From positions 1-64,000 of the forward strand of contig NZ_JH815199.1 of assembly GCF_000296445.1 (NCBI RefSeq): DNA of 64,000 bases, written 5' to 3'. Shown in pieces: positions 53,330-62,251 of the stretch; within the stretch, counting starts at the first letter, position 1, and each line of letters begins with the position of its first letter. The position numbers were made by a program, and so were the translations under genes. The notes under the pieces are model-generated. The model made no database searches and was not told the DNA's origin. It saw nothing but the letters and a program-made list of their open reading frames with translations. The DNA is from Slackia piriformis YIT 12062 (GTDB lineage: Bacteria > Actinomycetota > Coriobacteriia > Coriobacteriales > Eggerthellaceae).

Positions 53330-54283
53330 TTAAGAAAGAGCAAGCTCGATGAGCTTTTCACAAACCCGGGGGAAATCCATGCCGACAACACGAGCGGCAT
53401 CGGGAATCAAAGAGGTCTTCGTCATACCCGGCAAGGTATTCGTCTCGAGAATCCAGCAATCCCCTTCTTTATCCAGCATTATGTCGGTTCGGGAAATACC
53501 ACGACATCCAAGAACCGCATGGGCCGCAATTGCCATGTCCTGAACCTTCTGCGTAGTGTCTTCGTCAAGCGGAGCAGGACACAAGTGGGTGCTTCCGCCA
53601 GCAGCATACTTCGCATGGTAGTTGTAGAACTCATCGTCGTTCGGGACAATTTGGATGACGGGAAGAGCTTCGTAGCTATCGTTGCCCACGACGCCAACCG
53701 TAAGCTCGATGCCTTCTATGAATTGTTCCACCATTGCCTCGTCGTCCACCTGGAATGCGACGTCAAGTGCCGGCTGAATCTGGGATGCATCGCGAACGAT
53801 GGTCATGCCCAAGGAGCTTCCCTCCGTCGTGGGCTTCACAACGCATGGGATTCCACACGTCTCCTCGATTTCCTTCAAATCCTCCGAATCAAGAACGTCG
53901 TTTCGGCCGACGACAACAGACGCGGCTACACGCAAGCCCGCATCTTCGTAACATTCCTTCGACTTCGCCTTATTGACGGCAATGGCGCTCGAGAGTATGC
54001 CCGAACCCGTGTAAGGAATTCCAAGCGTCTCGAGAAATCCCTGCAGCGTTCCGTCCTCCCCTCCTTTGCCGTGAAGGGCCAAGAACGCAACGTCGAACTC
54101 CTCTTCAACAAGCTTCTTCAAATCATCGCGAGACGCAGGATCGATCATCGTGACGGAAAAGCCCAACTCCTTCAGAGCCTCCCCACAGCATGCGCCCGAA
54201 TTAAGAGAGACCTCTCGCTCGCCGCTGGTTCCTCCATACAAAACCGCAACCGAGTAGTCTTTCGGATTCCCAGAATATGCCAT
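53330..54283 (-). CDS. ddl: D-alanine--D-alanine ligase
   Basis: 317 residues of the ATP-grasp ligases, making the D-Ala-D-Ala dipeptide for peptidoglycan. Motifs: VLYGGTSGEREVSL, LHGKGGEDGTLQGFLE, GIPYTGSGI, KPTTEGSSLGM, the loop DEFYNYHAKYAAGGSTHLCPA and the metal site EGDCWILETNTLPGMT. Tyr at the YNYHAKY site indicates D-Ala-D-Ala rather than D-Ala-D-Lac specificity (Phe in vancomycin-resistance ligases is absent). ATG 54283 has AAGGAATGAC upstream; 39 extra in-frame residues look spurious. Confidence 0.96.
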   Translation of the reverse strand: MAYSGNPKDYSVAVLYGGTSGEREVSLNSGACCGEALKELGFSVTMIDPASRDDLKKLVEEEFDVAFLALHGKGGEDGTLQGFLETLGIPYTGSGILSSAIAVNKAKSKECYEDAGLRVAASVVVGRNDVLDSEDLKEIEETCGIPCVVKPTTEGSSLGMTIVRDASQIQPALDVAFQVDDEAMVEQFIEGIELTVGVVGNDSYEALPVIQIVPNDDEFYNYHAKYAAGGSTHLCPAPLDEDTTQKVQDMAIAAHAVLGCRGISRTDIMLDKEGDCWILETNTLPGMTKTSLIPDAARVVGMDFPRVCEKLIELALS

Positions 54284-54386
54284 GTCATTCCTTACTGTAA
54301 CAAACCTACAAATCTCAGCCCGTTCTAAAAGCTTCGCCTCTAGGAAGCCATAATATATACCAACGATGTACGCTCGTTGGGCTTCG

Positions 54387-54414
54387 TTGACAGAACGCAT
54401 CGAAGCAGTATCAT
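54387..54414 (+). promoter_or_regulatory. Promoter of reverse rubrerythrin
   Basis: TTGACA (54387-54392), a 16-base spacer and TATCAT (54409-54414) fit a housekeeping promoter about 47 bases before the coding start. Confidence 0.65.
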
Positions 54415-54461
54415 TTATTTTGCTTTAACAGCGCAAACTCATCATAGGTAAAGAGGTCTTC

Positions 54462-54956
54462 ATGAAAATCTATCGTTGCAAAGTATGCGGTTACCTCCAC
54501 GTCGGCTCCGCCCCCGAGGAATGCTCCATGTGCCATGCAGGCCAGGCGGCATTTTCCGAGTACCAGCCCGCTGATGTAACCGGCACCAAGACCGCCGAGA
54601 ATCTTGCAGCCGCTTTCGCAGGCGAGTCTCAGGCAAACCGCAAGTACACCCTCTGGAAGCACATCGCTGAAGAGGCCGGCGAAACCGAAGCTGCTGCCGC
54701 CTTCGACCGCCCCATGGCGGAAGAAACCGCCCACGCACTTGCTGAGGCTGTCTACCTCGGCATGTTCGGTGGCGTCAAGGAGAACCTCGAGAGCGCTGCT
54801 GCAGGCGAGCAGTACGAAGAGGAGAGCATGTATCCCGAATTCGCCAAGACCGCTCGCGAAGAAGGCTTCGAGGACATCGCTCACTTCTTTGAGATGACCG
54901 CCAAGTTCGAGGGCGCTCACAAGGCTGGCTACAAGAAAGCCGCAGAGGCTCTGTAG
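54462..54956 (+). CDS. Reverse rubrerythrin (NADH peroxidase type)
   Basis: 164 residues. N-terminal rubredoxin-like domain (CKVCGYLHVG...CSMCHAGQ; two CxxC knuckles) precedes a ferritin-like diiron four-helix domain (AGESQANRKYTLWKHIAEEAG, AEETAHALAEAVYLGMFG, and EEGFEDIAHFFEMTAKFE). This reversed domain order is known from clostridial reverse rubrerythrins, which reduce H2O2 and O2. Start ATG 54462 has AAAGAGG nearby. It is divergent from ddl and has its own promoter and terminator. Confidence 0.96.
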   Translation: MKIYRCKVCGYLHVGSAPEECSMCHAGQAAFSEYQPADVTGTKTAENLAAAFAGESQANRKYTLWKHIAEEAGETEAAAAFDRPMAEETAHALAEAVYLGMFGGVKENLESAAAGEQYEEESMYPEFAKTAREEGFEDIAHFFEMTAKFEGAHKAGYKKAAEAL

Positions 54957-54981
54957 TCCCCCTTTCCTACCATGGAAGCTA

Positions 54982-55019
54982 AAGACGACCCGAATTTATT
55001 CCGGGTCGTCTTCTTTTTT
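54982..55019. terminator. Terminator of reverse rubrerythrin
   Basis: Arms aagacgacccg/cgggtcgtctt followed by tcttttttg. It may also serve rlmN from the other side. Confidence 0.85.
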
Positions 55020-55042
55020 GCCGAATACGCGGATTGTAATTC

Positions 55043-56062
55043 CTACTTCGCGTTCTTTAACTGCCCGCAAGCGCCCGCTATATCGGCACCTCTTGACTGA
55101 CGAATCGTCGCTTCAATCCCTTTGCTCGTAAGTTCCTTCAGGAACAGAGCAGAAGCATCCGATGCACTCGGAGCGTATCCCGTACCCTCAACTCCATTAA
55201 CGGGAATCAAGTTCACATGACATAGCGTACCTCTGCAAAAATGAACGAGAGCCTTGAGATGCTCCGCGTCATCGTTCACGCCGTTGATCATGACATATTC
55301 GTACGTCACGCGCCTTCCCGATTCCTCCTGGTATCTCTGCACCGCCCTCTTAAGCGCAGGGAGCTTCTGATTCATCAGGGCAGGCATGATATCGTCTCGG
55401 GTTTCCTGAATGGCGGAATGCAGCGATATAGCCAACGTGAACTGTTCCGGCTCTCTTGCGAACTGATCTATACCCTGCAAAAGACCGCACGTGGAAATGG
55501 TGATACGGCGAGCTCCGATATTCAATCCGTCGGGAGAGTTCAGGAATCGCAAAGCAGCAAGCACGTTGTCGTAATTGAGGAGAGGCTCCCCCTGACCCAT
55601 GCCAACCACGTTGGATACTCGTTCGCCGAAATCTTCCTGAACAAGCATCACCTGGTCGACCATTTCCCCGGGAAGAAGGTTCCTCGTGAAACCCTCTTTC
55701 CCCGTTGCGCAAAACGTGCAGCCCATAGGGCATCCGACTTGCGTAGAAAAGCAAACGGTAAGGCGATCCTTCGAGGGTATGCCCACCATTTCCGTTTCGG
55801 CGCCATCATGGAATCGAATGATGTATTTTCTTGTGCCGTCCGAAGAGACCCGTTTATCGGATATCACCGGCGGATGCAGCGGGGCTTCCTTTTCCAGCAC
55901 CTCCTTGAGACTTGCGGGTATGTTGCTCATCTCGTCGTACGACGAAGCACCTTTCTGATACAGCCATTGCACGATTTGCTTCGCTCTGAACTGAGGCTGA
56001 CCTAATCTAGCAAGAAGCTTTTTAATGCCTTCGTAGGAATACGATTTGATTTCTTCCCCCAT
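55043..56062 (-). CDS. rlmN: 23S rRNA (adenine2503-C2)-methyltransferase
   Basis: 339 residues. Radical SAM motif CPMGCTFCATG, catalytic Cys region at the C-terminus (SRGADIAGACGQL), N-terminal YEGIKKLLARLGQPQFRAKQ accessory domain, VVGMGQGEPLLNYDNV and SLHSAIQETRDDIMP. It methylates A2503 of 23S rRNA and A37 of some tRNAs. Start is ATG 56062. It lies after parB on the same strand with a terminator hairpin between them. Confidence 0.97.
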   Translation of the reverse strand: MGEEIKSYSYEGIKKLLARLGQPQFRAKQIVQWLYQKGASSYDEMSNIPASLKEVLEKEAPLHPPVISDKRVSSDGTRKYIIRFHDGAETEMVGIPSKDRLTVCFSTQVGCPMGCTFCATGKEGFTRNLLPGEMVDQVMLVQEDFGERVSNVVGMGQGEPLLNYDNVLAALRFLNSPDGLNIGARRITISTCGLLQGIDQFAREPEQFTLAISLHSAIQETRDDIMPALMNQKLPALKRAVQRYQEESGRRVTYEYVMINGVNDDAEHLKALVHFCRGTLCHVNLIPVNGVEGTGYAPSASDASALFLKELTSKGIEATIRQSRGADIAGACGQLKNAK

Positions 56063-56106
56063 TGGCGATAACCCTTCCTATCTCATCACATATGTTCGAT
56101 TCGTTG

Positions 56107-56141
56107 CAAAAGGCCTCGCTCCTTCATGACGAGCGAGGCCT
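56107..56141 (-). terminator. Terminator of parAB
   Basis: Arms aggcctcgctc/gagcgaggcct; on the minus strand the hairpin is followed by TTTTGC. It lies about 30-65 bases after the parB stop. Confidence 0.8.
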
Positions 56142-56172
56142 CTATCTTCGAGCTGGCAGGCGGACTGCGCTC

Positions 56173-57462
56173 TTATTGCTCAGATCCGTTCATGATTTCG
56201 AAAAGACGCTGGAGATCGTCTTCGTCCTTGAATTCGATTTCTATCTTGTTCTTTCCGTTCACAGATCTAATCTTCACCTTCGTATGAAGTTTCTCCCCAA
56301 GAGAACGCGCGGTTGTCTTGTACGCTTTGGGCGCCGGAGGCTTCGGCGGCTTTGTGGCGGCGTTTTCCCTCCCCACCATAAGACGGGCGATGGATTCGGC
56401 CTCTCGTACCGAAATCTTCTCGTTCTTCAGTTTTTCGGTCAGCTTCAAGCGATTGGCCGGCGTCTGTACCGAAAGAATAGCGCGAGCATGACCTGCCGTG
56501 ATTTTCTCCTCGAAAAGGAGCTGCTGGGCCTCTTCCGGAAGGTCGAGCAGACGCAGAGCATTCGCAATAGTCGAACGCCCCTTCGAAACCGCCGATGCAA
56601 CCTCTGACTGGGTGCGGCCGCTGCGCTCCATCATCCTTTTGTAGCTATACGCTTCTTCGATGGGGTTCAAATCACTACGCTGAAGGTTCTCGATAAGAGC
56701 CAGCTCCAGGACCTTCAAGTCATCCGCTTCTTTTATCCTGACAGGAACCTTTTTCAACCCTACGAGCTTGCACGCTTGCCAACGGCGCTCACCCGCAATG
56801 ATCTCATAGCCATCCTCGGCTTCTCGCACGAGAATAGGCTGCAACAGCCCATCTTTCTCGATCGAAGCAGAAAGCTCCTCGAGTTCGTCTTGGTTGAAAT
56901 GCATCCGAGGCTGGGTTGGGTTGGGGTGAATCTTGTCGATGTCCACTTCGTCGGTCGCTCGTACATGGCCGGTCTCTTCGGCAGACGAGGTAGATACCGC
57001 CGATACGCGAGCCTCCATTCGCTCCGCAAAGGACGGAGACGAAGATGCGGAGGTTTCCGCGGAATACCGAGCTGCCGCTTCGGGATTGGCTATGCGTTCT
57101 ACGACCCCCTTGATTGTGACGCCGTCGTCTTCCTCGATAAGTTCCTTCTTCGCTATGACGTCCTTGACCGCTATTTTCACACCGAGAGGATCGCTTGCTT
57201 TCGTTGGCGCAGAAAATTTCCTCTTTTCCCGGTCTATAACAGCCCGATCCTCTTGCGTGAGGTTCTCCTCCCTGATCACCTCTCGCTCGACGCTGCGGCG
57301 AGGGAGCTCCTCGACCGCTTTCTTCACCTCGGGAGCAGCTTCGGAGGAAAGATTCTCCAACTGCTCGCTCTTCTTGCGAGAAGAAGCTTCGGCCGGCGCC
57401 TCATAGCCGCCCATCAAAGAGTTGAGACCGCGACCGAGACCGCTTCGAGTGTTCTTAGCCAC
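56173..57462 (-). CDS. parB: Chromosome partitioning protein ParB (CTPase)
   Basis: 429 residues, longer than usual because of a ~180-residue charged, low-complexity N-terminal region after KNTRSGLGRGLNSLMGG (the ParA-stimulating Arg peptide). Core: IHPNPTQPRMHF, EIIAGERRWQACK (CTP-binding GERRW), LALIENLQRSDLNPIEEA, HTH (TQSEVASAVSKGRSTIANAL), and the C-terminal dimerisation helix. It binds parS sites found nearby. The gene overlaps the parA stop by eight bases. Confidence 0.96.
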   Translation of the reverse strand: MAKNTRSGLGRGLNSLMGGYEAPAEASSRKKSEQLENLSSEAAPEVKKAVEELPRRSVEREVIREENLTQEDRAVIDREKRKFSAPTKASDPLGVKIAVKDVIAKKELIEEDDGVTIKGVVERIANPEAAARYSAETSASSSPSFAERMEARVSAVSTSSAEETGHVRATDEVDIDKIHPNPTQPRMHFNQDELEELSASIEKDGLLQPILVREAEDGYEIIAGERRWQACKLVGLKKVPVRIKEADDLKVLELALIENLQRSDLNPIEEAYSYKRMMERSGRTQSEVASAVSKGRSTIANALRLLDLPEEAQQLLFEEKITAGHARAILSVQTPANRLKLTEKLKNEKISVREAESIARLMVGRENAATKPPKPPAPKAYKTTARSLGEKLHTKVKIRSVNGKNKIEIEFKDEDDLQRLFEIMNGSEQ

Positions 57463-58468
57463 GCTGTATCACTTCCTTAGCAAGGGTTCTGTAGGCCTCG
57501 GCGCCCTTCCCTGTCGTGTCGTATTCCGTTATAGGAAGCCCAAAACTAGGAGCTTCGGAAACCTTGACCGAACGAGGAATGACAACGTCGAATACTATCT
57601 TGTCGAAAAAGCCTCGCACCTCGTTCGCAACCTGTTTCGACAGGGTCGTACGTCCGTCATACATCGTCAAAAGAACACCGAATATATCCAGACTAGGATT
57701 AAGGTAAGTCTTAACCCTCTTCATAGAATCAAGAAGCTTCGTAACACCCTCGAGAGCGTAGAACTCACATTGGATGGGGATGAGCAGCTTATCGGCAGCA
57801 ACAAGGGCATTGACCGTCAGGAGACCCAGTGACGGCGGGCAATCGATGAACACGTAATCATACTTGCCGCGAATCGCGCCGATGGCCTCTTTGAGGCGAT
57901 TTTCTCGAGCCATCTCGGAGACAAGCTCTACTTCCGCTCCCGCAAGATTAATTGTCGCAGGAGCTACGTCGAGCCCCTCGCAGACGTCGGGGATGATAAC
58001 GTCGGTCAAGGCGGCTTCCCCAAGAAGGACGTCGTATACGCACTGTTCGAGCTTGTTCTTCTCTATGCCCAAACCGCTCGAAGTATTCCCCTGCGGATCG
58101 AGGTCTATAAGAAGAACCTGCTTACCCAGCTCTCCCAAAGCGGCACCCAGATTGATCGTCGTCGTCGATTTCCCAACGCCGCCCTTTTGATTCAGAATGG
58201 CAATGACCTTCGTAGCCCCTACAACGTGCTTGACAGGCTTCTTGTCGGCATACGTTTTGAGAGGCGTGGCAACAAATACCGGGTCGCTCTGACGAGGTTC
58301 GGGAGATACGTCGGACGATGTTTCACGTGAAACATCGTCTACTTCGCGCTCTATTACCTCGACTTTTTCAGGGTCTATAAAACGCTCCTCCATTCGATTC
58401 TCGGAAGATGGCGTCAATTGGGCTTCATGATGATTGACCTGACGCTTAAAACCATCAAATAGTCCCAC
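57455..58468 (-). CDS. parA: Chromosome partitioning ATPase ParA
   Basis: 337 residues. Deviant Walker A NQKGGVGKSTTTINLG (residues near 94), LIDLDPQGNTSSGLG, IDCPPSLGLLTVNALVAADK, and the C-terminal GLPITEYDTTGKGAEAYR. An N-terminal extension of ~85 residues precedes the ATPase; its VSRETSS peptide is encoded by a parS site (58319-58334) inside the gene. Cotranscribed with parB; moves ParB-parS complexes over the nucleoid. Confidence 0.97.
   Translation of the reverse strand: MGLFDGFKRQVNHHEAQLTPSSENRMEERFIDPEKVEVIEREVDDVSRETSSDVSPEPRQSDPVFVATPLKTYADKKPVKHVVGATKVIAILNQKGGVGKSTTTINLGAALGELGKQVLLIDLDPQGNTSSGLGIEKNKLEQCVYDVLLGEAALTDVIIPDVCEGLDVAPATINLAGAEVELVSEMARENRLKEAIGAIRGKYDYVFIDCPPSLGLLTVNALVAADKLLIPIQCEFYALEGVTKLLDSMKRVKTYLNPSLDIFGVLLTMYDGRTTLSKQVANEVRGFFDKIVFDVVIPRSVKVSEAPSFGLPITEYDTTGKGAEAYRTLAKEVIQRG
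58319..58334. promoter_or_regulatory. parS site inside parA
   Basis: Perfect TGTTTCACGTGAAACA lying in the coding region of the ParA N-terminal extension. Confidence 0.93.
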
Positions 58469-58537
58469 AAGATCCTCCTCAACGACAACGGCACAGGCTC
58501 GCCCTACCGATATATATACGCATCTGTAATAGCGGGG

Positions 58538-58553
58538 TGTTTCACGTGAAACA
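58538..58553. promoter_or_regulatory. parS site upstream of parA
   Basis: Perfect TGTTTCACGTGAAACA about 70 bases before the parA start; it may autoregulate parAB. Confidence 0.93.
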
Positions 58554-58723
58554 CTCTAATCACCATGAAAAGCCGAGCGGCTAATCTCGTTATTATAGCG
58601 TGCTGCAAGCCGACGCATTGCAATAAGCATCTGTATGCGTATTTTCTTTACGCGAGACACGCGAACGAAATCGAACCGGCGGCGACAACATCTCAACGTT
58701 GGCACCAGGCTCGCGCCCGTGTT

Positions 58724-58772
58724 CGCCCTTTTGCCAAAAATACCCGATTCGGGATTTTTTGGCAAAAGGGCG
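58724..58772. repeat. 49-bp near-perfect palindrome
   Basis: Outer arms CGCCCTTTTGCCAAAAA and TTTTTGGCAAAAGGGCG enclose a second palindrome CCCGATTCGGG. It is far too long for a simple operator and has no T-run at either end alone, so it could be a cruciform-forming element or a terminator working in both directions. Confidence 0.85.
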
Positions 58773-58797
58773 ATGCGCAAGCCACGACCTAAGAGAA

Positions 58798-58813
58798 TGT
58801 TTCACGTGAAACT
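58798..58813. promoter_or_regulatory. parS-like site with one mismatch
   Basis: TGTTTCACGTGAAACT differs from consensus only in the last base. Confidence 0.8.
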
Positions 58814-58860
58814 TCCGCCAAAAACGAAACTTGCGCATCGAAAAGATAGCTTTATCGGAG

Positions 58861-58894
58861 CTTGCCTCATGCCCAACCAAGTGCATGAGGCAAG
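58861..58894. repeat. Inverted repeat, 12-bp arms
   Basis: Arms cttgcctcatgc/gcatgaggcaag around a 10-base loop. No T-tract on the minus strand. Confidence 0.85.
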
Positions 58895-58904
58895 CATCTT
58901 CCTC

Positions 58905-58935
58905 TTCTATTCGACGAGTATTATGTCGAATAGAA
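58905..58935. repeat. Inverted repeat, 10-bp AT-rich arms
   Basis: Arms ttctattcga/tcgaatagaa around an 11-base loop; might be an operator or end of rsmG transcription. Confidence 0.75.
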
Positions 58936-59086
58936 TAATATCTGGCATTTTTGTATCACCCATTGTTACATGATACGAGGGACAGCCGAATGCAATCCTG
59001 CCAGACCGGCGCATTGCTTAAGAGCCCGCCCGGTCCGCTGCGTGAAACAAATCCACCCCGAACCCCAATCCGCCACAACGGCCCGA

Positions 59087-59800
59087 TTATGACCGAGGAC
59101 GTAGAGGATCTTTCTGGGCAAGGCCGATTCTTCGAGGAAGCTTTATCCGAGGAGCTCCTGTTTTCTCGAAAACAAAAATCCTTCGGGTCGAATCATCGCT
59201 GAGGCGAAACGTCTGATCGCACTCCAAACGAAGCCCTACAATCTCTTGGATTCCCAGCGCATTCTCGATCTCTTCGCCGGTAGGCTGAGCCTTATAGCAG
59301 ATAAGGCGGCCTCCCTTCTTCAGAAGCGGAGAGGCAAGCTCCATCAAAGACGGAAGAGAGCTCAATGCTCGTGCCGTCAGTACGGAAAACTGCCCTTTCC
59401 TCTCCTTGGCGAGGTCCTCAATCCTCCCTGCGTACACATCGATAAGGTCCCCGAGACCAAGATTGCCCGCAACACCATCAAGCGCGGCGACCTTCTTCTT
59501 GACCGAATCGACAAGAAGGGTCTTGCGGCCCGTCATGATGCAAAGGGGGATGCCCGGAAACCCGCCGCCCGTTCCCAGATCGGCATAAAGACCCTCGGGT
59601 GCGTCGCCGATGTAAGGAAGCCCCGTTAAACTGTCTTCGAGGTGCAAGACGATACCGCCCTCTTCGGAAAGAATCCGGGTTAGATTCATGGTCTTATTCA
59701 CATCCATGATCGCATGAAGGTCGTCCATGAGCAAACGCTCACGGTCTTCCTTCACCTCAATGCCGTGGTATCCCTTCATCAATTCGGCTAAACGGCCCAT
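59087..59800 (-). CDS. rsmG: 16S rRNA (guanine527-N7)-methyltransferase
   Basis: 237 residues. SAM-dependent methylase of G527 in 16S rRNA (formerly GidB). Motifs: LYADLGTGGGFPGIPL (SAM site), LLVDSVKKKVAAL, VLTARALSSLPSLMEL. Start ATG 59800 has AGAGG five bases upstream; GTG 59806 is a less likely alternative. It lies between jag and parA, as in most Gram-positive origin clusters. Confidence 0.97.
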   Translation of the reverse strand: MGRLAELMKGYHGIEVKEDRERLLMDDLHAIMDVNKTMNLTRILSEEGGIVLHLEDSLTGLPYIGDAPEGLYADLGTGGGFPGIPLCIMTGRKTLLVDSVKKKVAALDGVAGNLGLGDLIDVYAGRIEDLAKERKGQFSVLTARALSSLPSLMELASPLLKKGGRLICYKAQPTGEEIENALGIQEIVGLRLECDQTFRLSDDSTRRIFVFEKTGAPRIKLPRRIGLAQKDPLRPRS

Positions 59801-59863
59801 GTTCACCTCTCATATATACAGTCGATTGGCTTATTGTACGCGAAGAAGGCATGCCAACAAAGA

Positions 59864-59897
59864 AAGCCGGGTCGGATACATCTATCCGACCCGGCTT
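59864..59897. terminator. Terminator between jag and rsmG
   Basis: Perfect arms aagccgggtcggata/tatccgacccggctt around a 4-base loop; T-rich on the minus strand. Confidence 0.85.
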
Positions 59898-59970
59898 CAT
59901 CTTCGTTGTTGGCAAGCCCCCAGAAGGCTCAAACCCGCAATCGGGCTTTTGCAGACTCGCACGCTTTACG

Positions 59971-60534
59971 CTAACGAGGGATAACCACCACGTGACGGGC
60001 GCTTCCCTCCCCTTCGGAGGCGGTTTCCACGTCGTCGAAGTCGCGCAAAGTCAAATGAACAATGCGGCGCTCATAGGGGGTCATCGGACGAAGTTTAACG
60101 TTGCGATGCTGAGACGCCGCGCGGTTCGCTGCCGAGCGTGCAATGGACTCGAGCTTCTGGCGCTGACGATTTTTGTAGCCTTCCACGTCAACCACGACGG
60201 GATAGCGGAACCCAAGCGTGCGCGTCGTAATGGCAGAGATGATGAACTGGAGAGCATCGAGCGTCTTTCCATGGCGACCAATCAAGATGGCCAGATTGTC
60301 GCCGGTAATGTCGAGAATCAGCTCGCCTTCATCGCCTTCGTACTCGTCGATAGTGACCTCTCCGACATCGAAGTGCTTCAGGATGCCCTGCAGCGCGTCT
60401 ATGGCGGTGTCCGCCACGCGGTCAAGCTCCTCTTCGGTAAGCTCCACCATTTCGGTATGAGAGCTGTCTGCCTGAATTTCCTGTTCGGAATCTTCTTCGA
60501 CGCCTTCTACGGCCACGATATCCTCTTCGGTCAT
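59971..60534 (-). CDS. jag: Jag/KhpB RNA-binding protein
   Basis: 187 residues. The first ~30 residues are acidic, then come a KH domain (ELILDITGDNLAILIGRHGKTLDALQFI) and an R3H domain (RSAANRAASQHRNVKLRPMTPYERRIVHLTL). RNA-binding partner of KhpA affecting cell-wall synthesis and division. It follows yidC by about 60 bases. Confidence 0.95.
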   Translation of the reverse strand: MTEEDIVAVEGVEEDSEQEIQADSSHTEMVELTEEELDRVADTAIDALQGILKHFDVGEVTIDEYEGDEGELILDITGDNLAILIGRHGKTLDALQFIISAITTRTLGFRYPVVVDVEGYKNRQRQKLESIARSAANRAASQHRNVKLRPMTPYERRIVHLTLRDFDDVETASEGEGSARHVVVIPR

Positions 60535-60593
60535 AACGCGTCCTTCCTTCCATCAACAGCACATCCTCCTCAAGAGAACGCGCCCTGTTTCAT

Positions 60594-61364
60594 TTAACGC
60601 TTCTTGGTGGGGCGCTTCTTCTTCTGCTTGCGCTCCACGTTGACCTTGACCGGCTTCACGTCGATCATTTCCGCCTCTTTAGCAGCTTCAGCTTTTTTCA
60701 TCATACGCATGGTGATCTGGTTCTGAAGAATGCCGATAACAGACGAGGTGCCCCAGAACAGCAAAACGCCGGCAGGAGAACCCCACGAAATCCAAAGCAT
60801 CATCAAGGTCATGATGCCGCCCATGATGAGCATCTGATTGCGCTGGGCGCTATCGTTGTGGATGTTCTGGAGGATCATCGGCAAGAACGTTGCCAGGGCG
60901 AACACCAGCATGAGGACGAGGTACGGGAAAAACGCCGCGATGCCGTGAGAGAACATTTCAGACGGGGTCAGCGTCAAATCCGGAACCATCCCGTAAAAAG
61001 TGTAGCTCGTACCAGTCTGACGGCCACCAAGCTCGCGCAAGGTCTGAAACATAGCCAAGAAGATCGGCATTTGAAGAAGCATGGGGAGACAGCCCGCCAA
61101 AGGGTTGAACTTCGTCTCGGCGTACAGCTTCTGCATCTCCTCGTTCATGCGAACGGGATCGTTGGAGAACTTCGTCTGAACTTCCTTGATAAGAGGCTGA
61201 ATCTTTTGCATCTGGAAGCTCGACTTGATCTGCTTGTGCATGATCGGAGCAACGATAAGGCGGAAGATGACCGTGATGATGATAATGGCCAAGCCCCAGT
61301 CGCCCACAAAGTTGGAGAAGAATTGGATACAGCTGAATATCCAATCTTTAAACGCGTCCCACAT
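60594..61364 (-). CDS. yidC: Membrane protein insertase YidC/Oxa1
   Basis: 256 residues with five TMs. The core has WGLAIIIITVIFRLIVAPI, QMQKIQPLIKEVQTKF (cytoplasmic coiled-coil hairpin), PLAGCLPMLLQMPIFLAM and ILQNQITMRMMKKAE; Arg in FRLIVAP supplies the hydrophilic groove charge. No lipobox is visible. The tail is strongly basic (KKKRPTKKR), suiting ribosome binding. It follows yidD by 12 bases in the rpmH-rnpA-yidD-yidC-jag block. Confidence 0.96.
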   Translation of the reverse strand: MWDAFKDWIFSCIQFFSNFVGDWGLAIIIITVIFRLIVAPIMHKQIKSSFQMQKIQPLIKEVQTKFSNDPVRMNEEMQKLYAETKFNPLAGCLPMLLQMPIFLAMFQTLRELGGRQTGTSYTFYGMVPDLTLTPSEMFSHGIAAFFPYLVLMLVFALATFLPMILQNIHNDSAQRNQMLIMGGIMTLMMLWISWGSPAGVLLFWGTSSVIGILQNQITMRMMKKAEAAKEAEMIDVKPVKVNVERKQKKKRPTKKR

Positions 61365-61375
61365 ACGGTTCCTTT

Positions 61376-61633
61376 CTACAATTCGTCAGGTACAGGGTCA
61401 TACCCGCCAGGATGAAAAGGATGACACCTGCAAATCCGCTTGATAGTCAGCCAGCCTCCCTTGATGAACCCGAATCTTCGGATCGCGATCATGCCGTATT
61501 CTGAACACGTGGGAATATAGCGACAACATGCCGGGAAGAGCGGGGAGATTGCAGAGCGATAGAACATGATGAGCCCAAGGGCAGCCCTCGACGGCAACGT
61601 GCCCATGAAGCAAAACACCGATTTCAAAGACAT
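61376..61633 (-). CDS. yidD: Membrane protein insertion efficiency factor YidD
   Basis: 85 residues. The family core is [30 protein letters not shown] with its three Cys, then [26 protein letters not shown] 61633 was chosen because GAGAAGG lies six bases upstream; a longer frame overlaps rnpA. Sits between rnpA and yidC. Confidence 0.95.
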   Translation of the reverse strand: MSLKSVFCFMGTLPSRAALGLIMFYRSAISPLFPACCRYIPTCSEYGMIAIRRFGFIKGGWLTIKRICRCHPFHPGGYDPVPDEL

Positions 61634-61665
61634 ATGCAACCTTCTCATATCCGCCCGGAGCATTA

Positions 61666-62019
61666 TCACGAAGCAGACTGAACGATTCCGGCCTTTGCTA
61701 AGGCCTTTTCACACGCTTTGCTCACTTTACTATAAGAAGCCTTCAAGATGGGTGCACGGGCCAGAAATACCACGTCGTAGCCTTCCCACGGCCCCCCGAA
61801 ATCATAGGCGAGAGCACGCATGCGCCTTTTTGCGCCATTGCGCCAGACGGCACCTCCCGACTTTTTACCCGCAATAAAAGCAACACGACCATGAAGTAGT
61901 TCATGGTCGTGTTGATTGTTTTGCTTCAGCACAATCACCGTAAGAAAAGGCGTGCTGAATCTTTTTCCTTGCGAGAAAAGAAGCGAGATATCGGCGCTCG
62001 ACTTTATGGTCGATTTCAC
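61666..62019 (-). CDS. rnpA: Ribonuclease P protein component
   Basis: 117 residues. It binds RNase P RNA and helps process tRNA 5' ends. Family features: F at [11 protein letters not shown], and the RNR-like block [17 protein letters not shown]. Start is GTG 62019. Located 15 bases after rpmH. Confidence 0.95.
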   Translation of the reverse strand: MKSTIKSSADISLLFSQGKRFSTPFLTVIVLKQNNQHDHELLHGRVAFIAGKKSGGAVWRNGAKRRMRALAYDFGGPWEGYDVVFLARAPILKASYSKVSKACEKALAKAGIVQSAS

Positions 62020-62034
62020 ACCGATGCCTTTCTT

Positions 62035-62169
62035 CTACACGCAAAGACGCTTGCGGCCCTTAGCACGACGAGCGGCCAAGACAGCACGACCACCTTTGGT
62101 AGCCATGCGAGCACGGAAACCGTGGCACTTGGCGCGCTTGCGCTTATTCGGCTGGTAAGTGCGCTTCAT
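62035..62169 (-). CDS. rpmH: 50S ribosomal protein L34
   Basis: 44 residues, beginning [20 protein letters not shown] and ending [11 protein letters not shown], the L34 signature. SD GGGAGACGAT precedes ATG 62169. First gene of the rpmH-rnpA-yidD-yidC-jag transcript. Confidence 0.98.
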   Translation of the reverse strand: MKRTYQPNKRKRAKCHGFRARMATKGGRAVLAARRAKGRKRLCV

Positions 62170-62223
62170 ATCGTCTCCCTTTCACGGTCAGCATTTGATA
62201 GTCCATTAGTGAATAGCCGTATG

Positions 62224-62251
62224 ATTGTACCGCGCGCAACCGAAAAGTAAA
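62224..62251 (-). promoter_or_regulatory. rpmH promoter
   Basis: On the minus strand TTTACT, a 16-base spacer and TACAAT, about 55 bases upstream of rpmH. In bacteria with this arrangement the rpmH promoter lies beside oriC. Confidence 0.65.

Larger units (their letters stand above)
58469..59086. other. parA-rsmG gap: parS sites and three palindromes
   Basis: 618 bases without a gene between parA and rsmG. It contains two parS sites, the 49-bp palindrome (58724-58772) and two further hairpins (58861-58894, 58905-58935); it must also hold the parAB promoter. Small ORFs here overlap the palindromes on both strands and are rejected. Confidence 0.75.

Noticed and set aside
58565-58973. Small ORFs in the parA-rsmG gap
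   Set aside because: They cross palindromes and parS sites and read on both strands, so they are probably not genes.
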